Translations under genes and position numbers: made by a program | Part shown: positions 62,801 through 64,000 of the stretch, piece after piece | Numbering within the stretch: position 1 is the stretch's first letter | Layout of the letters: the number at the start of each line of letters is the position of its first letter | Source of the DNA: Camarhynchus parvulus | Lineage: Eukaryota > Chordata > Aves > Passeriformes > Thraupidae | DNA length: 64,000 nt | NCBI RefSeq assembly: GCF_901933205.1 | Contig: NC_044573.1 | Coordinates: 88,184,546 to 88,248,545, forward strand | Reading direction: 5' to 3' | Notes under the pieces: generated by a model | The model's input: only the letters and a program-made list of their open reading frames with translations | The model's database searches: none | Told to the model about the DNA's origin: nothing

Positions 62801-64000
62801 TCTGTGGGCTCAGAATTATTTATTGCTATCTAAGTTGCTGTTTTGTTTTTTTTTTGTGAAAACAGGCCTGGCAATGCTGAGAAATGAGTTGAAAATGACA
62901 GGTGGCTTAGTTATTAAAAAAAATCTCAGTATTAATTATGCGTATATATATGTGTGTATATATATATATATTTATGTATGCCTAATAATGTAAGAAAGAG
63001 ACACCTCAGTGTCATTGCTTAAGCTGACTGATGCCTACATTTATACTTATTTCTCACTATTTAATTTAATTCATTTGTAAGGCCTTATTGCTGGAGGGAG
63101 TGGGATGTAAAATTGAAAGAAAATATAAAATGGCAACCACTTAATGAAAACTTGGGGCTACTGAGGAATATGATGGGTTTTCAATGTCCCTTTTAATCAA
63201 AACAGAAACTCTTTCTGGGGTTAGTAATCAAAAAAGTTCTCATTATTATGAAGAACCTGTATTTCAGTGCAATGCTTATGAGGCTTTAAAATGGAGGGAA
63301 TGATTGCTGGGCCTTTGCTTAGCAAGAGGAACATTGTAATTATGCAGTCAGAACAGAACAGTGCCCTCCTGCCCTTTTTGCTGGCCAGTGATGTTCTTGT
63401 CAGCCTGTTTGTAACAGCAGTGCCCTAATGCTTCTCTGGAATTTGGAGTTTATGTACTGATAGCATTGACTTGCACAGATATCTGCAGAAATCACTTTTC
63501 CAGAAGTATGAACAGGCATTTGAGACAACTTATCCAACTGTCCCTCTGGATCTTGGTGGTGTATGCAACAACTTTATTAAGACTTGAAGAGAACAGCAAG
63601 CACAAGCTGTATCTGGGGCTCTTTTTATTTGGCAAACCATTAGGCAATGTTACAGAGATTCTCTGATATTTCTCTACTTGTAGGGACGTCATTTTTGTAT
63701 TACTGTGCATACTTTTATGTGCCCTAATCTGTTTAAACTCTTGGGCTTGCTGCTCTGAATGTGTATTTATCATTCTTTTCTCTTGCTCTCCCTTTGTCTC
63801 TAATGGTCTTTAATAAAAAGAAAAAGAGCATACCTGCCATTCTCCCACATTACTGAGTGGCATCCATCACAAAGAAGCCTATGAAGTGATTTTGTTGAAG
63901 ATGTGTTTCCAACATAAACACGAATTACTGGTGTGCACCCATCTTTAATGCACATTTTTGTTTTTTATAGTAGCTCACACAGAATTGTGTAACCAGATTT
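59801..64000. other. Intron sequence to the window end
   Basis: Just after the CR1, the + strand at 60010-60402 carries a 130-codon frame rich in Ser, Cys, Phe and His, produced by pyrimidine-rich DNA. It has no recognisable domain and I do not call it a gene. A TA-rich repeat lies at 62942-62976. No coding exon of RNGTT was found. Confidence 0.45.
62942..62976. repeat. TA/TG dinucleotide microsatellite
   Basis: GTATATATATGTGTGTATAT followed by ATATATATATTTATG is an interrupted (TA)n(TG)n simple repeat of about 35 bp. A second short (AT)n run is at about 62740-62749. Confidence 0.85.

Larger units (their letters stand above)
34817..64000 (+). other. RNGTT: RNGTT intron, 5' part (at least 29.2 kb)
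   Basis: This intron begins at the donor GTATGT. The next coding segment of the family (the stretch after GGEG, beginning with LLPQNVG-like residues) was looked for on the + strand through to the end of the window and not found, so the intron continues past 64000. It contains four CR1 insertions (37.0, 42.0, 44.1 and 59.5 kb), a T29 tract at 53.4 kb, a TA repeat at 62.9 kb, and otherwise AT-rich unique sequence. Confidence 0.8.

Noticed and set aside
1..64000. CRISPR arrays, bacterial operons, rRNA or tRNA genes
   Set aside because: No regularly spaced identical repeats, no Shine-Dalgarno-led gene runs and no tRNA or rRNA signatures were seen. The splice sites and CR1 copies show a vertebrate nuclear locus.

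Overview
This window is a piece of a vertebrate nuclear genome and is almost certainly from a bird. It is AT-rich and intron-dominated, and it has no long open reading frames, operon-like gene packing or CRISPR arrays. The recognisable interspersed repeats are chicken-repeat-1 (CR1) LINE fragments and a solo endogenous-retrovirus LTR. No L1 or Alu-type repeats were seen. The LTR resembles class III (ERVL-like) LTRs that I associate with songbirds; that part is recollection rather than a database match.

Only one gene is supported. Two small exons on the + strand (7906-7974 and 34716-34816) encode 23 and 33 complete codons plus two bases. When joined they read without a break through motifs IV (DGLIF) and V (LKWKPP) of the guanylyltransferase domain of mRNA capping enzyme, RNGTT. 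Both exons have canonical splice sites, and the reading phase matches across the junction. The window is therefore an internal slice of RNGTT: the 3' part of one intron (1-7905), a complete 26.7 kb intron (7975-34715), and at least 29 kb of the next intron (34817 to the end). The exons before motif IV, and the C-terminal exons with motif VI, lie outside the window.

Intron contents, in order: a minus-strand CR1 at 8.6-9.5 kb; a complete 651 bp solo LTR at 11.08-11.73 kb flanked by a perfect 5 bp target duplication; a probable second, older LTR end at 12.75 kb; an old CR1 at 14.2 kb; short tandem duplications at 22.2 and 28.6 kb; a tiny CR1 3' end at 31.2 kb; a 1.06 kb CR1 at 37.0-38.1 kb that still shows reverse-transcriptase motifs; a decayed plus-strand CR1 at 42.0-43.2 kb and a younger-looking one at 44.1-44.5 kb; a 29-T tract with G/T-rich flank at 53.4 kb; a minus-strand CR1 3' end at 59.5-59.8 kb; and a TA repeat near 62.95 kb. 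All mobile elements are truncated or solo, and none looks capable of moving.

I found no undescribed multi-gene system. The most useful second looks are the exact LTR insertion, a leucine-rich open frame inside the decayed CR1 at 42.4-42.7 kb, and two ORF-dense stretches (27.3-27.9 kb and 52.1-52.6 kb) that I could not assign.
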